The notes: generated by a model from the sequence alone, not told the origin. DNA of 64,000 nt from Petroclostridium xylanilyticum (GCF_002252565.1 NZ_NPML01000004.1:62001-126000); one strand, 5' to 3'. Counted from the stretch's first letter, positions 7,801-16,363 are shown. Translations and numbers: made by a program.

Positions 7801-8751
7801 ATGCCCTATGTAACACCGGAGCAGATTGAGCGCGCAAAGCAGATGGACCTGCTGACCTATCTGCAATACTATGAACCCCAGGAGCTGGTGCGCTTTTCAG
7901 GCAACGTCTATACCACCCGCACCCATGACAGCCTGAAAATCAGCAACGGGAAATGGTGCTGGTGGTCGCGCAACATCGGCGGGCGCTCTGCCCTGGACTA
8001 TCTCATCAAGGTGCGGGGCATGACGCTCCCCGAAGCGGTGCTTCAGATAGACAGACAGGCGGCTGTCACGCCGCCTGTTTCGCCAAAATCACAGGAACCC
8101 TCCGAGCAAAAAAAACTGCTATTGCCGGAGAAAAACGAAAACAATGACCGCGTGATTGCCTATCTCATGGGGCGCGGCATCCACCGGGAGATTATAGACT
8201 ACTGCATCCGGACCAATCGTCTCTATGAAAGCCATGATTATCACAATGCGGTCTTTATCAGCTTTGACAGGCAGGATTTTCCCAAATATGCGACACTCCG
8301 GGGTACAACCAACAAGCGGTATATGGGAGAAGTCAACGGAAGCAATAAGCACTTCTCCTTCTCTATTCCTGCACGGCAGGAAAGCCGCAGGCTCCATCTG
8401 TTTGAAAGCGCCATTGACCTGCTTTCCTATGGCACGCTGGAGCTGCTTGCCGACAGGGACTGGCGGCAGGATTGCTGTCTGTCCCTAGTGGGCATTTACA
8501 AGCCGAAAAAGATTATTGAGGAAAGTACTCCACCCACCGCGCTCATGCAATACTTAAAAGACTTCCCGCAAATCAAGGAAATTGCTTTGCATCTGGACAA
8601 CGACACGGCCGGACGGCTGGCGGCAAAAACCATCAAAACCATTCTCCCGCCCATCTACACTGTTTCCGACGAACCGCCGAAGTGCGGAAAGGATGTTAAC
8701 GACTATCTGAAAATCACCTTAAAGATACGGCAGCCGCGAGAACGTGAATAA
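7801..8751 (+). CDS. DUF3991/TOPRIM-domain protein of the conjugative element
   Basis: 316-aa protein of the DUF3991 + toprim family found in Firmicutes conjugative elements. The N-terminal part resembles the CHC2 zinc-ribbon/primase-like region without the metal ligands (GKWCWWSRNIGGRSALDYLI, residues about 55-75). The C-terminal part carries TOPRIM features: RLHLFESAIDLLSY (the acidic Glu) and EIALHLDNDTAGR (DxD, about residue 262). It is probably a primase- or DNA-processing-related protein for element DNA. GC content is much higher than in the preceding remnant, so the element's original backbone starts here. GAGGTGAAAAAAC precedes the ATG. Confidence 0.8.
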   Translation: MPYVTPEQIERAKQMDLLTYLQYYEPQELVRFSGNVYTTRTHDSLKISNGKWCWWSRNIGGRSALDYLIKVRGMTLPEAVLQIDRQAAVTPPVSPKSQEPSEQKKLLLPEKNENNDRVIAYLMGRGIHREIIDYCIRTNRLYESHDYHNAVFISFDRQDFPKYATLRGTTNKRYMGEVNGSNKHFSFSIPARQESRRLHLFESAIDLLSYGTLELLADRDWRQDCCLSLVGIYKPKKIIEESTPPTALMQYLKDFPQIKEIALHLDNDTAGRLAAKTIKTILPPIYTVSDEPPKCGKDVNDYLKITLKIRQPRERE

Positions 8752-8869
8752 GTTGAAAGTTTTATTTACGGCATGTTATCGCTGAAATAAAGGTGATAGC
8801 GGGAGAAAAATAAAAATAGCAACAATATCCTCTACGACGAGCTTTTAGAAATTATACAAGCCGGGTTAT

Positions 8870-8969
8870 ATCGATAACAAACATTAAAGATAAACTAAAT
8901 TAATGTTGTTATCGATGAAATTGGCGCACTTTTAATAGAGGAATTTTTAAATTTTAAAGTGCGCCAATT
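8870..8969. repeat. Two consecutive long inverted repeats
   Basis: First: ATCGATAACAAACATTAA (8870-8887) with TTAATGTTGTTATCGAT (8900-8916), one bulge. Second: AATTGGCGCACTTT (8919-8932) with AAAGTGCGCCAATT (8956-8969), perfect 14 bp. Both lie in the 341-base gap between the DUF3991 gene and the AAA ATPase. They could be terminators, operators or a leftover element end. Confidence 0.55.
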
Positions 8970-9015
8970 ATAAGCATCCTTAAAATAAACAATTTGAGAT
9001 TTTTCCTCAATCGCA

Positions 9016-9044
9016 TTGTATTATACGCGGAAATTGGGTATAAT
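9016..9044 (+). promoter_or_regulatory. SigA-type promoter for the AAA ATPase-RloB pair
   Basis: TTGTAT (9016-9021), a 17-base spacer and a perfect TATAAT (9039-9044), 48 bases before the ATPase start. Confidence 0.6.
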
Positions 9045-9092
9045 ATAGGAGAGGAATTACGGGATTATAGCAAATTTTAAGGAGGATGCTTT

Positions 9093-10394
9093 ATGCTAAT
9101 AAAATATGTATTCCAAAATTTCCGCTCCTTCAAGGGCAAGACCCAACTGAATATGGGAGCAGGAGCACAGCGAACTTTGGATGAAAATCTCATCCGCGAA
9201 AATGGACTGCGTATCCTTCCCTCTGCTGTCATATATGGTGCAAACGCCAGCGGAAAATCCAATATTATTATGTCCCTGGCGCTAATGCGGGAGATCGTAT
9301 TACAAGGTTCTCTTGAGGCTCCGTCTACGGATTTGAATAATCTTGAATTATACCCTTTTGCCCATTGTCCGGAACAAAACCCCATGTTATTTGAAGTGGA
9401 GTTTACAAACGAAGGTGCTCATTTTATATATTCCTTTGAAGTCATGACCAAGCTGTTTGACAAGGAAAAACGGCAGATTATATCAGAAAATCTATGGATA
9501 AAGAGCAACAAGGGAATGATTCAGATTTTTGAGCGGGATCTGCAACGGGTTGCTATCAAACGGGATAAGAAAGTGCTTTCCCTTATACAGTATAACGAAA
9601 AGCTTTTGGGAGAATTTGAAAATAAAATCAATAAAAACCTTGACCCGGCCGAATTATTTTTAACACATGCGTTTAAAACGGTTGTTAGCAGCGAAATTGC
9701 CGATAAAGTTATTGATTTTTTTAAAAACAAGCTGATTGTGGTAAGTGATTTTACTCTTAAGAAAGCGAACCTTACATTTTCTATGACCGATATGCCGGAT
9801 AAAGATTTTCTCGCGTGGAACAAAACTCTTGACGGCTTTGTAAAAAATGCGGATTTCGGTCCTCAGCGAATCCTGTTCAAATCCCAAAAATCCGAGGATG
9901 AGCATTCTGCCGACATGCGGCTTGTTTCTATCTACAAATCCGGCAATGGGGATGTAATGGTCCCTGCAGAATTGATGGAATCAAGAGGAACCTTGAAGCT
10001 TTTGGATTTTGCCATTCCATTTGAAAACTTGTTCACGAAGGGAGGCATATTCGTACTGGATGAATTTGATGCGGCAATCCATCCCGAATTGATTAAAGGC
10101 ATCATCGCTCTTTTCAATGATCAATCGGTAAATGAAAAAGGAGCACAGCTTATCTTTACTACGCATAACCCGATTTATCTGAGCAACAAGATATTCCGGC
10201 GTGACCAAATCAAATTTGTCGAAAAAGATAAGGACACTTTTGAGAGCACTATTTATTCGCTGGCTGATTTTGGTTCCACAGATGTCAGGAATGACCAGAA
10301 CTATCTGTTAAATTATTTTAAAGGGAAATACGGTACACTTCCGTATATTGACTTTTCCAAGCTTTTCACCAAAGAAGCAAAGGAGGAAGTATGA
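9093..10394 (+). CDS. AAA ATPase of RloA/AAA_15-21 type, probable phage-defence protein
   Basis: 433-aa SMC/ABC-like ATPase. The N-terminus is FRSFKGKTQLNMG, the usual start of AAA_15/21 proteins. Walker A is GANASGKSNI near residue 48. Walker B with the catalytic acid is FVLDEFDAAIHPEL near 320, and the H-loop-like LIFTTHNPIYLSN is near 353. Its stop overlaps the start of a RloB-like gene, so the two are one operon with its own promoter. Such AAA + RloB pairs occur in type I restriction loci and defence islands, by analogy with PARIS (AAA15 + DUF4435). A defence role on this element is inferred, not shown. The TAAGGAGGATGC ribosome site is strong. Confidence 0.8.
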   Translation: MLIKYVFQNFRSFKGKTQLNMGAGAQRTLDENLIRENGLRILPSAVIYGANASGKSNIIMSLALMREIVLQGSLEAPSTDLNNLELYPFAHCPEQNPMLFEVEFTNEGAHFIYSFEVMTKLFDKEKRQIISENLWIKSNKGMIQIFERDLQRVAIKRDKKVLSLIQYNEKLLGEFENKINKNLDPAELFLTHAFKTVVSSEIADKVIDFFKNKLIVVSDFTLKKANLTFSMTDMPDKDFLAWNKTLDGFVKNADFGPQRILFKSQKSEDEHSADMRLVSIYKSGNGDVMVPAELMESRGTLKLLDFAIPFENLFTKGGIFVLDEFDAAIHPELIKGIIALFNDQSVNEKGAQLIFTTHNPIYLSNKIFRRDQIKFVEKDKDTFESTIYSLADFGSTDVRNDQNYLLNYFKGKYGTLPYIDFSKLFTKEAKEEV

Positions 10395-11005
10395 TGTATC
10401 GTAAAACCTACTTTTGCGTTTGTGAAGGGCAACAGGAAGAAATGTATTTAAAGCGAGTGGCTTTTCTGTTGAAAAAATTCCCGGAACGTGTTGTTACTTT
10501 CAACACGACATACGGTTTGCCTGAAAGACTAAAGAAAAACTACACTGAGTACGATAATGCCGCTCTGTTTGATTATGATTTCAAAGATACGGAGTTTCGT
10601 CAAAACATAGAAATCTGTGAACAACTTCAACGAAAAAGCCGGAGAGAAAATGGAAAAAATGTTTATCATGCATACAGCAATGTAAACATAGACTTGTGGT
10701 TTATTCTTCATAAGGAAGATTTCAACAGGCCGGTTGCTACAAATGACGCTTACATTGCCGATGTACGCAGAATCTATGGATTGAACCGGGAGGCGGACAT
10801 TAAAGAAAAAGCTAATCTTGAAAGGATACTAAAGCAGATTACCCTTGAAGATGTAAGACATGCAATCAGGCGGGCAGATCAAATCCGGGCCGGGAAATTG
10901 CAATCCGACTGCTTTATGGTAGGTACTGTCGCCTGCTATAGCAATCCGGACTTCTCCATTCATAATTTTCTAAAAATTGTCTTGCATGATTGCGGAGAAC
11001 TATAA
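10391..11005 (+). CDS. RloB-like protein, TOPRIM-like partner of the AAA ATPase
   Basis: 204-aa RloB-family protein. Family marks are the N-terminal YFCVCEGQQEEMYLK (acidic pair after CEG, TOPRIM-like), AALFDYDFKDTEFR (residues about 54-67) and YSNVNIDLWFILHKEDF (about 97-113), the RloB hallmark. ATG at 10391 overlaps the ATPase stop, and the ATG at 10394 fits the AGGAGG spacing better; either is possible. Members probably act as the nuclease or effector released by the ATPase (inference from PARIS AriA/AriB). The 138 bases after it hold no gene. Confidence 0.75.
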   Translation: MMYRKTYFCVCEGQQEEMYLKRVAFLLKKFPERVVTFNTTYGLPERLKKNYTEYDNAALFDYDFKDTEFRQNIEICEQLQRKSRRENGKNVYHAYSNVNIDLWFILHKEDFNRPVATNDAYIADVRRIYGLNREADIKEKANLERILKQITLEDVRHAIRRADQIRAGKLQSDCFMVGTVACYSNPDFSIHNFLKIVLHDCGEL

Positions 11006-11227
11006 AGATGAAACAATAATGGCATATGTAAATAGAGAATAACGTGATATATTAAAAGAAATGATAAAACTATTTATATTTAAAATTTGGCTGAAAATCT
11101 TTAGAATTAAAGAAAATATTGCCTGATTTAAAGAGATGATTACATGGTCGGACATACAGAGCTTTCAAAAATAGATACTTTTACTAACTTTTACTTTGAA
11201 TTAGGAGGAAGCAAAGGAGGGGTAAAA

Positions 11228-11449
11228 GTGAGCAAAGCAGGCGTAAAACATTCCGAAGTGAAAGAGTTTTTAATGAAAGATAAAGAATTCAAAAAAGAAT
11301 ACGAAAAGCTGAAGCTACGGGAGGAACTGCTGGCTGTGGAGCAGGACCGCCTGGCCGGTTACATAGGTTGCACGCCGGAGGAGTTGAATAAATATCTGGA
11401 TGGTATTATCAAAGAGGCAGAACATGAAAAAGATAGCGGAGCAACATAA
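11228..11449 (+). CDS. Small element protein, unknown function
   Basis: 73-aa charged, helical protein. The start is taken as GTG 11228 because GGAGGGG stands 7 bases before; an upstream ATG (11144) would add a poor N-terminus. The segment VKEFLMKDKEFKKEYEKLKL resembles the tail of XRE-type antitoxins (HigA-like), but no complete HTH is visible. It ends about 30 bases before a terminator hairpin. Function unknown. Confidence 0.55.
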   Translation: MSKAGVKHSEVKEFLMKDKEFKKEYEKLKLREELLAVEQDRLAGYIGCTPEELNKYLDGIIKEAEHEKDSGAT

Positions 11450-11479
11450 GTAAAAAATAAGCTTCAAACTTAAAGTGTT

Positions 11480-11508
11480 AAAGGTGCTGAAAAATCAGTG
11501 CCTTTTTC
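11480..11508 (+). terminator. Intrinsic terminator before the mobilisation genes
   Basis: AAAGGTGCTGA / TCAGTGCCTTT (11 bp, two G-T pairs) with a four-base loop and a T-run. Confidence 0.75.
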
Positions 11509-11544
11509 TTTTGCCCAAAAATCAAGAAAGGAGGCTTTGCTTTT

Positions 11545-11763
11545 ATGAAAACCTATCAGGCGGAAATCAAAGAAACCCTTTGCATGACCGTCGAAATCGA
11601 AGCAGAAAATGCCCAACAAGCGGAAGCGATGGTGCGGGAAGCCTACAGCAACGAAGAATACATCCTCAATGCGGAACACTTTGCTGGTGTGGAGTTTGCC
11701 GTGCGGGAAAAGGAAATCGAAGCGCGGAGCAGGAACCAAAAGCGCCATGAGTATGAGCGATGA
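11545..11763 (+). CDS. DpnD/PcfM-family protein
   Basis: 72-aa protein of the DpnD-PcfM family, common beside conjugation genes. YQAEIKETLCMTVEIEAENA at the N-terminus, NAQQAEAMVREAY and ILNAEHFAGVEF match the family pattern of a compact alpha/beta domain. No enzymatic residues are evident; its role is unknown. The GAAAGGAGG ribosome site is far (about 14 bases), but no better start exists. Confidence 0.75.
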   Translation: MKTYQAEIKETLCMTVEIEAENAQQAEAMVREAYSNEEYILNAEHFAGVEFAVREKEIEARSRNQKRHEYER

Positions 11764-11819
11764 CCTCCTGCTCTTTCTTTTCGGCCGGTGGTATCTGAAA
11801 TCAACCATTACCTTTATGA

Positions 11820-11898
11820 CAACACAAGACAGTTGTCTTGTGTTGCAGCAAGCACTGAATAATGCCAGCATTATTCGCTTGTCAGGGATAATCCCTGA
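11820..11898. other. Candidate oriT: three back-to-back perfect hairpins
   Basis: CAACACAAGAC / GTCTTGTGTTG (11820-11845, loop AGTT); GAATAATGC / GCATTATTC (11857-11876, loop CA); TCAGGGAT / ATCCCTGA (11882-11898, loop A). They fill the gap just before mobC and the relaxase, the usual place of the origin of transfer. The nick site itself is not identified. Confidence 0.5.
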
Positions 11899-11925
11899 AA
11901 CCCTTAACAGAACAGGAGGTTCCGT

Positions 11926-12297
11926 ATGCTTAAAAGAAGCATCAAAATAACGTTCCGATTGAATGCACAAGAATGCCAGCGGTTAAAAAAGCAGGTAAAG
12001 AAATCCGGCCTTTCGCAGGAAGCATTTATCCGTACCTTCATCAACGGTTACGTGCCCAAAGAACTTCCCCCTCCCGACTATTACGCCATGATGCGGGAAC
12101 TTCACGCCATCGGCAGCAACTTAAACCAGATTGCGGCAAAGGCAAACGCCACAGGACATATCGACAGGACGGTGTTCCAGTATGAGGCTAACCGGCTCCG
12201 CAAGGCCGTGCTGGATATACAGGCGGCGGTCACGTCGCCGGAAAGGAGGGAAAATAATGGCAACCACGGCGATATGGGATGTGACAGACCGCCTTAA
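11926..12297 (+). CDS. mobC: Relaxosome accessory protein MobC
   Basis: 123-aa mobilisation protein. The N-terminal ribbon-helix-helix-like part (IKITFRLNAQECQRLKKQVK) precedes the MobC signature MRELHAIGSNLNQIAAKAN (residues about 55-73). It binds near oriT and helps the relaxase nick DNA. Its 3' end overlaps the relaxase start by 41 bases, so the two are co-translated. The ACAGGAGGTTCC ribosome site lies directly upstream, and three hairpins precede it. Confidence 0.85.
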   Translation: MLKRSIKITFRLNAQECQRLKKQVKKSGLSQEAFIRTFINGYVPKELPPPDYYAMMRELHAIGSNLNQIAAKANATGHIDRTVFQYEANRLRKAVLDIQAAVTSPERRENNGNHGDMGCDRPP

Positions 12298-13654
12298 CCG
12301 GGTGATCGACTATGCTACCAATCCCGAAAAAACCGAGAACCTGGATTTTTCAAGTCCCGATTTTCAGGGCCTGCAGAACGTGCTGGAATATACCGAGCAG
12401 GATGCCAAGACCGAAAATCAGTTTTACGTCACCGGCATCAACTGCGACCCGGCCACCGCCTGCGAGCAGATGAGCCGGACAAAGCTGCAATTCCAGAAAA
12501 CGGACGGCATCCTTGCCTTCCACGGCTACCAGTCCTTCGCTCCGGGGGAAGCCACTCCCGAAACCGCCCACGCCATCGGCGTAAAGCTGGCGCAGGAGCT
12601 TTGGGGCGACCGCTTTGAGGTGGTGGTTTCCACCCACCTAGACAAACACCATCTTCACAATCATTTTGTCCTGAACTCCGTATCCTTTATGGACGGCAAG
12701 CGGTATTACGACAACAACGCCACCTACGCCCTCATGCGGCAGACCTCCGACCGGCTGTGCCGGGAATATTCCCTGTCTGTTATAGAAAACCCACAAAAGG
12801 GCAAATCAAAACACTACGCAGAATGGAAGGCCGAGCAGGAAGGCAAACCCACCTGGCGGGGCCTCATCCGCGAGGATGCAGACAAAGCCATTGCAGCCTC
12901 CATGACCTTCACGCAGTTTATCGCTGCTTTACGCAAGCAGGGCTACGAAGTAAAAACCGGCGTAAAATACATGGCGGTGCGTCCTCCGGGAAAGGAACGC
13001 TTTGTCCGGCTGAAAACCCTGGGTGACGATTACACCGAGGACGCCATCAAGCAGCGGATACTTCAAAACCGCGCCCCGAAGCGTCCGGAAGTCCTGCCGG
13101 AGCCGAAGCGAAAACGCTATGCCGTCAAAGGCGGACTTAATCCCAAAAAGACAAGAAAGCTCACGGGCCTGCAGGCGCTCTACTTCCACTACCTCTACAA
13201 AATGGGTATTTTGCCAAAACATCGTGCGTCCAGCAAACGGACGCATTTTTTATTGCGCGAGGACATCCGCTATTTGGATGAACTCATTGCTCAAACCAAG
13301 CTGCTGTGTACTCATCACATTGAGAACAAGGAGCAGCTTCTCACGTACCAGAACGGCCTGGAGCAGGAAATGGCAGCCCTGTCCGACGCCTGCAAATCTC
13401 TTTACCATCGGCTGCGCCGATGCAAAGACGATGAGCAAACAGCACAGTATAAGCAGCAGATTTCAGAACTTTCCAGTAAGCTGTCCCTGCTCCGGAAGGA
13501 GGTGAAGCTCTGTACGGGCATCCTGTCCCGTTCCGAAGAAATGAAGAAGAAACTGCTTCAGGTTCAACAGGAGGAAATCCATCAAGGAAAGGAGGAAAAA
13601 ACCTATGAACAGCGGAGCCGACGCAGCGGACCAAATCGTCAATATGAGCCTTAA
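12257..13654 (+). CDS. Relaxase/mobilisation nuclease (MOBP-like)
   Basis: 465-aa relaxase. A candidate catalytic Tyr is in RLNRVIDYATNPEKT (Tyr19). The metal site is the three-His motif VSTHLDKHHLHNHFVLNS near residues 123-140. It would nick oriT and pilot the strand during conjugation. The C-terminal third is coiled-coil-like (Gln/Glu/Lys-rich) after a basic KRKRYAVKGG stretch. Start 12257 is chosen for GGAAAGGAGGG upstream. The gene looks intact, so the element might still be mobilised by another conjugative system. It overlaps mobC upstream and PcfB downstream. Confidence 0.88.
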   Translation: MATTAIWDVTDRLNRVIDYATNPEKTENLDFSSPDFQGLQNVLEYTEQDAKTENQFYVTGINCDPATACEQMSRTKLQFQKTDGILAFHGYQSFAPGEATPETAHAIGVKLAQELWGDRFEVVVSTHLDKHHLHNHFVLNSVSFMDGKRYYDNNATYALMRQTSDRLCREYSLSVIENPQKGKSKHYAEWKAEQEGKPTWRGLIREDADKAIAASMTFTQFIAALRKQGYEVKTGVKYMAVRPPGKERFVRLKTLGDDYTEDAIKQRILQNRAPKRPEVLPEPKRKRYAVKGGLNPKKTRKLTGLQALYFHYLYKMGILPKHRASSKRTHFLLREDIRYLDELIAQTKLLCTHHIENKEQLLTYQNGLEQEMAALSDACKSLYHRLRRCKDDEQTAQYKQQISELSSKLSLLRKEVKLCTGILSRSEEMKKKLLQVQQEEIHQGKEEKTYEQRSRRSGPNRQYEP

Positions 13655-14435
13655 AGGGATCGAAGTGATGGCCAAAATCTCCGGCGTGGGGGCGAAAAAC
13701 CTCGCCGCCTATTTGTATGCCGTCCTCAAAGGCCAAAAGAAAACCAAGGGCAAAATCCGTCTGGAGGGGCTTTTGCGCAGCGGCAAGGAACTAAAAGTCT
13801 TTGCAGTGCGCAACGAGGACTTAAAGAAGTTTTGCCAGGAGGCCAAGCGCTACGGCGTTCTGTACTGCGCCCTGCGGGACAAAAAGAGCCTGGACGGGAT
13901 GTGCGACATCATGGTGCGGGCGGAGGACGCTTCCAAAATCAACCGCATTGTGGAACGCTTCAAGCTGGCCACCGTGGATACGGCAAGCATCAAGAACGAA
14001 ATCGAGAAATCCAGGGCCGCCAAACAGAAGGATAATATACCGCATAAAGAAAGCCCAGACGAAAAAGCACCTCTCGAGAAAGGAACGCCCGCCGAAAAAA
14101 GCGCGGACGATTTTCTGGATGAACTCATGGCAAAGCCCAATCAGCCGGAGCCAAGCGCCCCACAGACCGACAACCCAAACCCCACAACGGCGACGACGGA
14201 GAAACCCCTTCCGTCCGAGCCTACCTCCGAGCGCAGCGGGAAAGCCGCCGAGGGTGCTATTGAGCCGCCGAGAAAGTCCGTCCGAGAAGAACTGCGGGAA
14301 ATCAAGGCCGCTCAAAAGGAACAGGCGGAACCCAGGCGTGAGCCTGCCAAAGAGCAGCCGCAGGCTGTGAAACAAAATGCCAAAGCTAACAGGCAGCAAC
14401 CTAAATCAAAAAAACCAAAATCGAAAGCGAGGTAA
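13605..14435 (+). CDS. PcfB-family conjugation protein (DUF3801)
   Basis: 276-aa protein of the PcfB/DUF3801 family. The N-terminal globular domain (about residues 1-125; SGVGAKNLAAYLYAVLKG and YGVLYCALRDKKSLDGMCDI are typical) is followed by a long charged Pro/Glu/Lys tail of low complexity. In Enterococcus pCF10 the namesake acts with the relaxase at oriT. The start lies inside the end of the relaxase gene behind AAAGGAGG. The composition-biased tail (Pro/Ala/Lys/Gln) is normal for the family. Confidence 0.8.
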   Translation: MNSGADAADQIVNMSLKGIEVMAKISGVGAKNLAAYLYAVLKGQKKTKGKIRLEGLLRSGKELKVFAVRNEDLKKFCQEAKRYGVLYCALRDKKSLDGMCDIMVRAEDASKINRIVERFKLATVDTASIKNEIEKSRAAKQKDNIPHKESPDEKAPLEKGTPAEKSADDFLDELMAKPNQPEPSAPQTDNPNPTTATTEKPLPSEPTSERSGKAAEGAIEPPRKSVREELREIKAAQKEQAEPRREPAKEQPQAVKQNAKANRQQPKSKKPKSKAR

Positions 14436-14440
14436 GATTT

Positions 14441-15331
14441 ATGAGCAGTTTTGACGATCTTTTCCGGCAGGAAAGCGAACAGCCTGCTCGCCAAAACGAC
14501 CGGCCTTTTGACAAAGAGGCATGGAAGCAGCAGAAGCAGGAACAGCGGGAAATGGTTTACGCCATGATTGACGACACGGCGCAAACCGTGGCGCGGGACG
14601 GTGCTGCCTTCCGGAAGTACCTGGATGTGCAGAGCCGCTTTGACCGCTACAGCGTGGCCAACGCCCTTTTAATCCTTGCGCAGAAGCCGGACGCCACACG
14701 CATTGCGGACTTTGACACTTGGAAGGAGCAAGGCGCATTTATCCGCAAAAAGGAAACCGGCTTCTACATCCTGGAGCCGGGTGAGGAATACCAGCGCGAG
14801 GACGGCACTGTCGGCATCAGCTGCAACCTAAAAAAGATGTTCGACATTTCCCAGACCGGAAACAGCCGCAAACGGGAAACACCCACCTATCCCGACGACC
14901 GCACCCGCATCAAAGCCCTGATGGACCATGCGCCTGTACCCATCCGCATCAGCGATGCCCTGCCGGAAGGCACAAATGCCCTGTACCGTCCGGAAGCAAG
15001 GGAAATCCAAATCCGAAGGGGCATGGACGCCGGGAGTATTTTCCGCGCTCTTGCCCAGGAGCTGGCCCATGCGGAAATGGATACGGGAGACGGTAGCTAC
15101 CGCCGTTCCGATCATGCCTTCCACGCTTACTGCGTATCCTATATGCTCTGCAAGCAATACGGCGTGGATACAAACGGCTACCGTTTCGACCGCGCTCCCC
15201 AAATGCTGGAGGGCATGGACCCGCAGGAGGTCCGTGCCGAGCTTTCGGTCATACGGAAAGTTGCCGGTGAAATTTCCGGCAGGATGAACCGGATGCTTTC
15301 GCAGCAAATACAGCAGGAGCCGGAACGTTAG
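14441..15331 (+). CDS. ArdC-like protein with zincin-like domain
   Basis: 296-aa protein. The N-terminal part (RYSVANALLILAQKPDATRIADFDTW) is the ArdC-type ssDNA-binding region; the second half resembles an M78-like metallopeptidase. Its helix reads LAQELAHAEMD, where the usual HExxH would be HELAH, so the first zinc-ligand His is replaced by Gln. ArdC proteins protect incoming single-stranded DNA from host restriction. The Gln may be a family variant or mark loss of protease activity. It sits 5 bases after PcfB, in the transfer operon. Confidence 0.7.
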   Translation: MSSFDDLFRQESEQPARQNDRPFDKEAWKQQKQEQREMVYAMIDDTAQTVARDGAAFRKYLDVQSRFDRYSVANALLILAQKPDATRIADFDTWKEQGAFIRKKETGFYILEPGEEYQREDGTVGISCNLKKMFDISQTGNSRKRETPTYPDDRTRIKALMDHAPVPIRISDALPEGTNALYRPEAREIQIRRGMDAGSIFRALAQELAHAEMDTGDGSYRRSDHAFHAYCVSYMLCKQYGVDTNGYRFDRAPQMLEGMDPQEVRAELSVIRKVAGEISGRMNRMLSQQIQQEPER

Positions 15332-15343
15332 GAGGGATTGCCT

Positions 15344-15535
15344 ATGAAGGAAGAAGAAAGGGTGCTTACCCTGGACAATTACGAATACGGCGTTGTGGTG
15401 AACGCCTTGAATGAGCTCAGAAACGACCTGATTAAAGAAGAACGGCCCACCGACGCCGTTGACGAACTGCTTTTAAAAACCATTGACGCCCCGACAAAAA
15501 AACAAAAGCGCAGGAGCCACCATGAGGCGCGATGA
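15344..15535 (+). CDS. Small transfer-region protein, unknown function
   Basis: 63-aa acidic/basic protein, start at ATG 15344 with GGAGGG seven bases before. NYEYGVVVNALNELRNDLIKE is the recognisable core seen in small ORFs between ArdC-like and VirD4 genes of clostridial elements. Its 3' end overlaps the virD4 start. No domain of known function. Confidence 0.65.
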   Translation: MKEEERVLTLDNYEYGVVVNALNELRNDLIKEERPTDAVDELLLKTIDAPTKKQKRRSHHEAR

Positions 15536-15884
15536 AACCGCAAGGAGCAACCTGATACTCTTTGCGGTTTTTTTAATTCCTGTGGTGTGGGCGGCATTAT
15601 TGACCGCCCCTTCCCTTTCCGGCGGACTTCCCGAAACCCTTGCCAACCTCACGGAGGCGATGGACAATCCCTTTCATATCCAATGGGTAAACGACACACC
15701 CAAGTGCATCCTGCTGTTTACCGCCGCATACGGCATGGGTATAGGGATTTATCTTTCCACCAGGCGCAATTACCGGCGGAGGGAAGAACACGGCAGCGCC
15801 CGCTGGGGCGGCGCGGCGGCTGTCAATAAAAAGTACCGGGACAAGGACCCGCAGAAAAACAAAATCCTGACGCAGAATGTCCGC
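15522..15884 (+). pseudogene. Coupling protein VirD4/TcpA, N-terminal remnant
   Basis: About 120 codons remain of a protein normally near 600 aa. Two hydrophobic segments (LILFAVFLIPVVWAALLTAP and CILLFTAAYGMGIGIYL) and the linker EEHGSARWGGA...KNKILTQNVR match the N-terminus of the VirD4-like conjugation ATPase. The reading then breaks right after NVR, where Walker A should soon follow, into sequence of the trbL-like gene in another frame. All ATPase motifs are lost, so no coupling protein is made from this locus. Confidence 0.8.
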
Positions 15885-16333
15885 CCGTGCTGCCGGAAGC
15901 AATCGTGCAGGCCATTCAAAACTGCGGATTTTTCGAAAGCATCCCGCTGTGGGCGGTAACGCTCATCGGCGGACTGTTCATCACGGTGTTTTCCTTCATT
16001 ATGATCCTGACGGTGTATGGCCGGTTTTTTAAATTGTATTTATATACCGCCATCGCCCCGGTGCCTCTGGCCTCCTTTGCCGGGGAACCGAGCCAGAGCA
16101 TCGGCAAAGCCTTTTTGAAAGGCTATGCCGCCGTGTGTATGGAAGGAGCGATCATCGTCCTGGCCTGCGTCATCTTTTCCGTCTTTGCGTCCTCCCCCCC
16201 GGTGGTAGACACCGGCGCCAGCGCCGTGACGATGGTGTGGTCCTATGTAGGGGAGCTGATTTTCAACATGCTGGTGCTGGTGGGCGCGGTGAAAATGGCC
16301 GACCGGGTGGTACGGGAGATGATGGGATTATAA
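15885..16333 (+). pseudogene. TrbL/VirB6-like membrane protein, C-terminal remnant
   Basis: About 148 codons corresponding to the last half of the CD1107/TrbL-like conjugal membrane protein (family length about 290). Visible are LPEAIVQAIQNCGFFESIPLW, a run of hydrophobic helices, YLYTAIAPVPLASFAGEPS and the C-terminal VKMADRVVREMMGL. No genuine start precedes it; it is fused out of frame to the virD4 remnant by one deletion. The missing pieces are virD4 motor domains, probably the small Maff2 gene, and the trbL 5' half. Confidence 0.8.
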
Positions 16334-16363
16334 AGAGAAGTCGGGTATTATTGCCCGGTATCG

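Noticed and set aside
13821-14399. 192-codon antisense frame opposite the PcfB gene
   Set aside because: It arises from the GC-rich, low-complexity coding region on the other strand.
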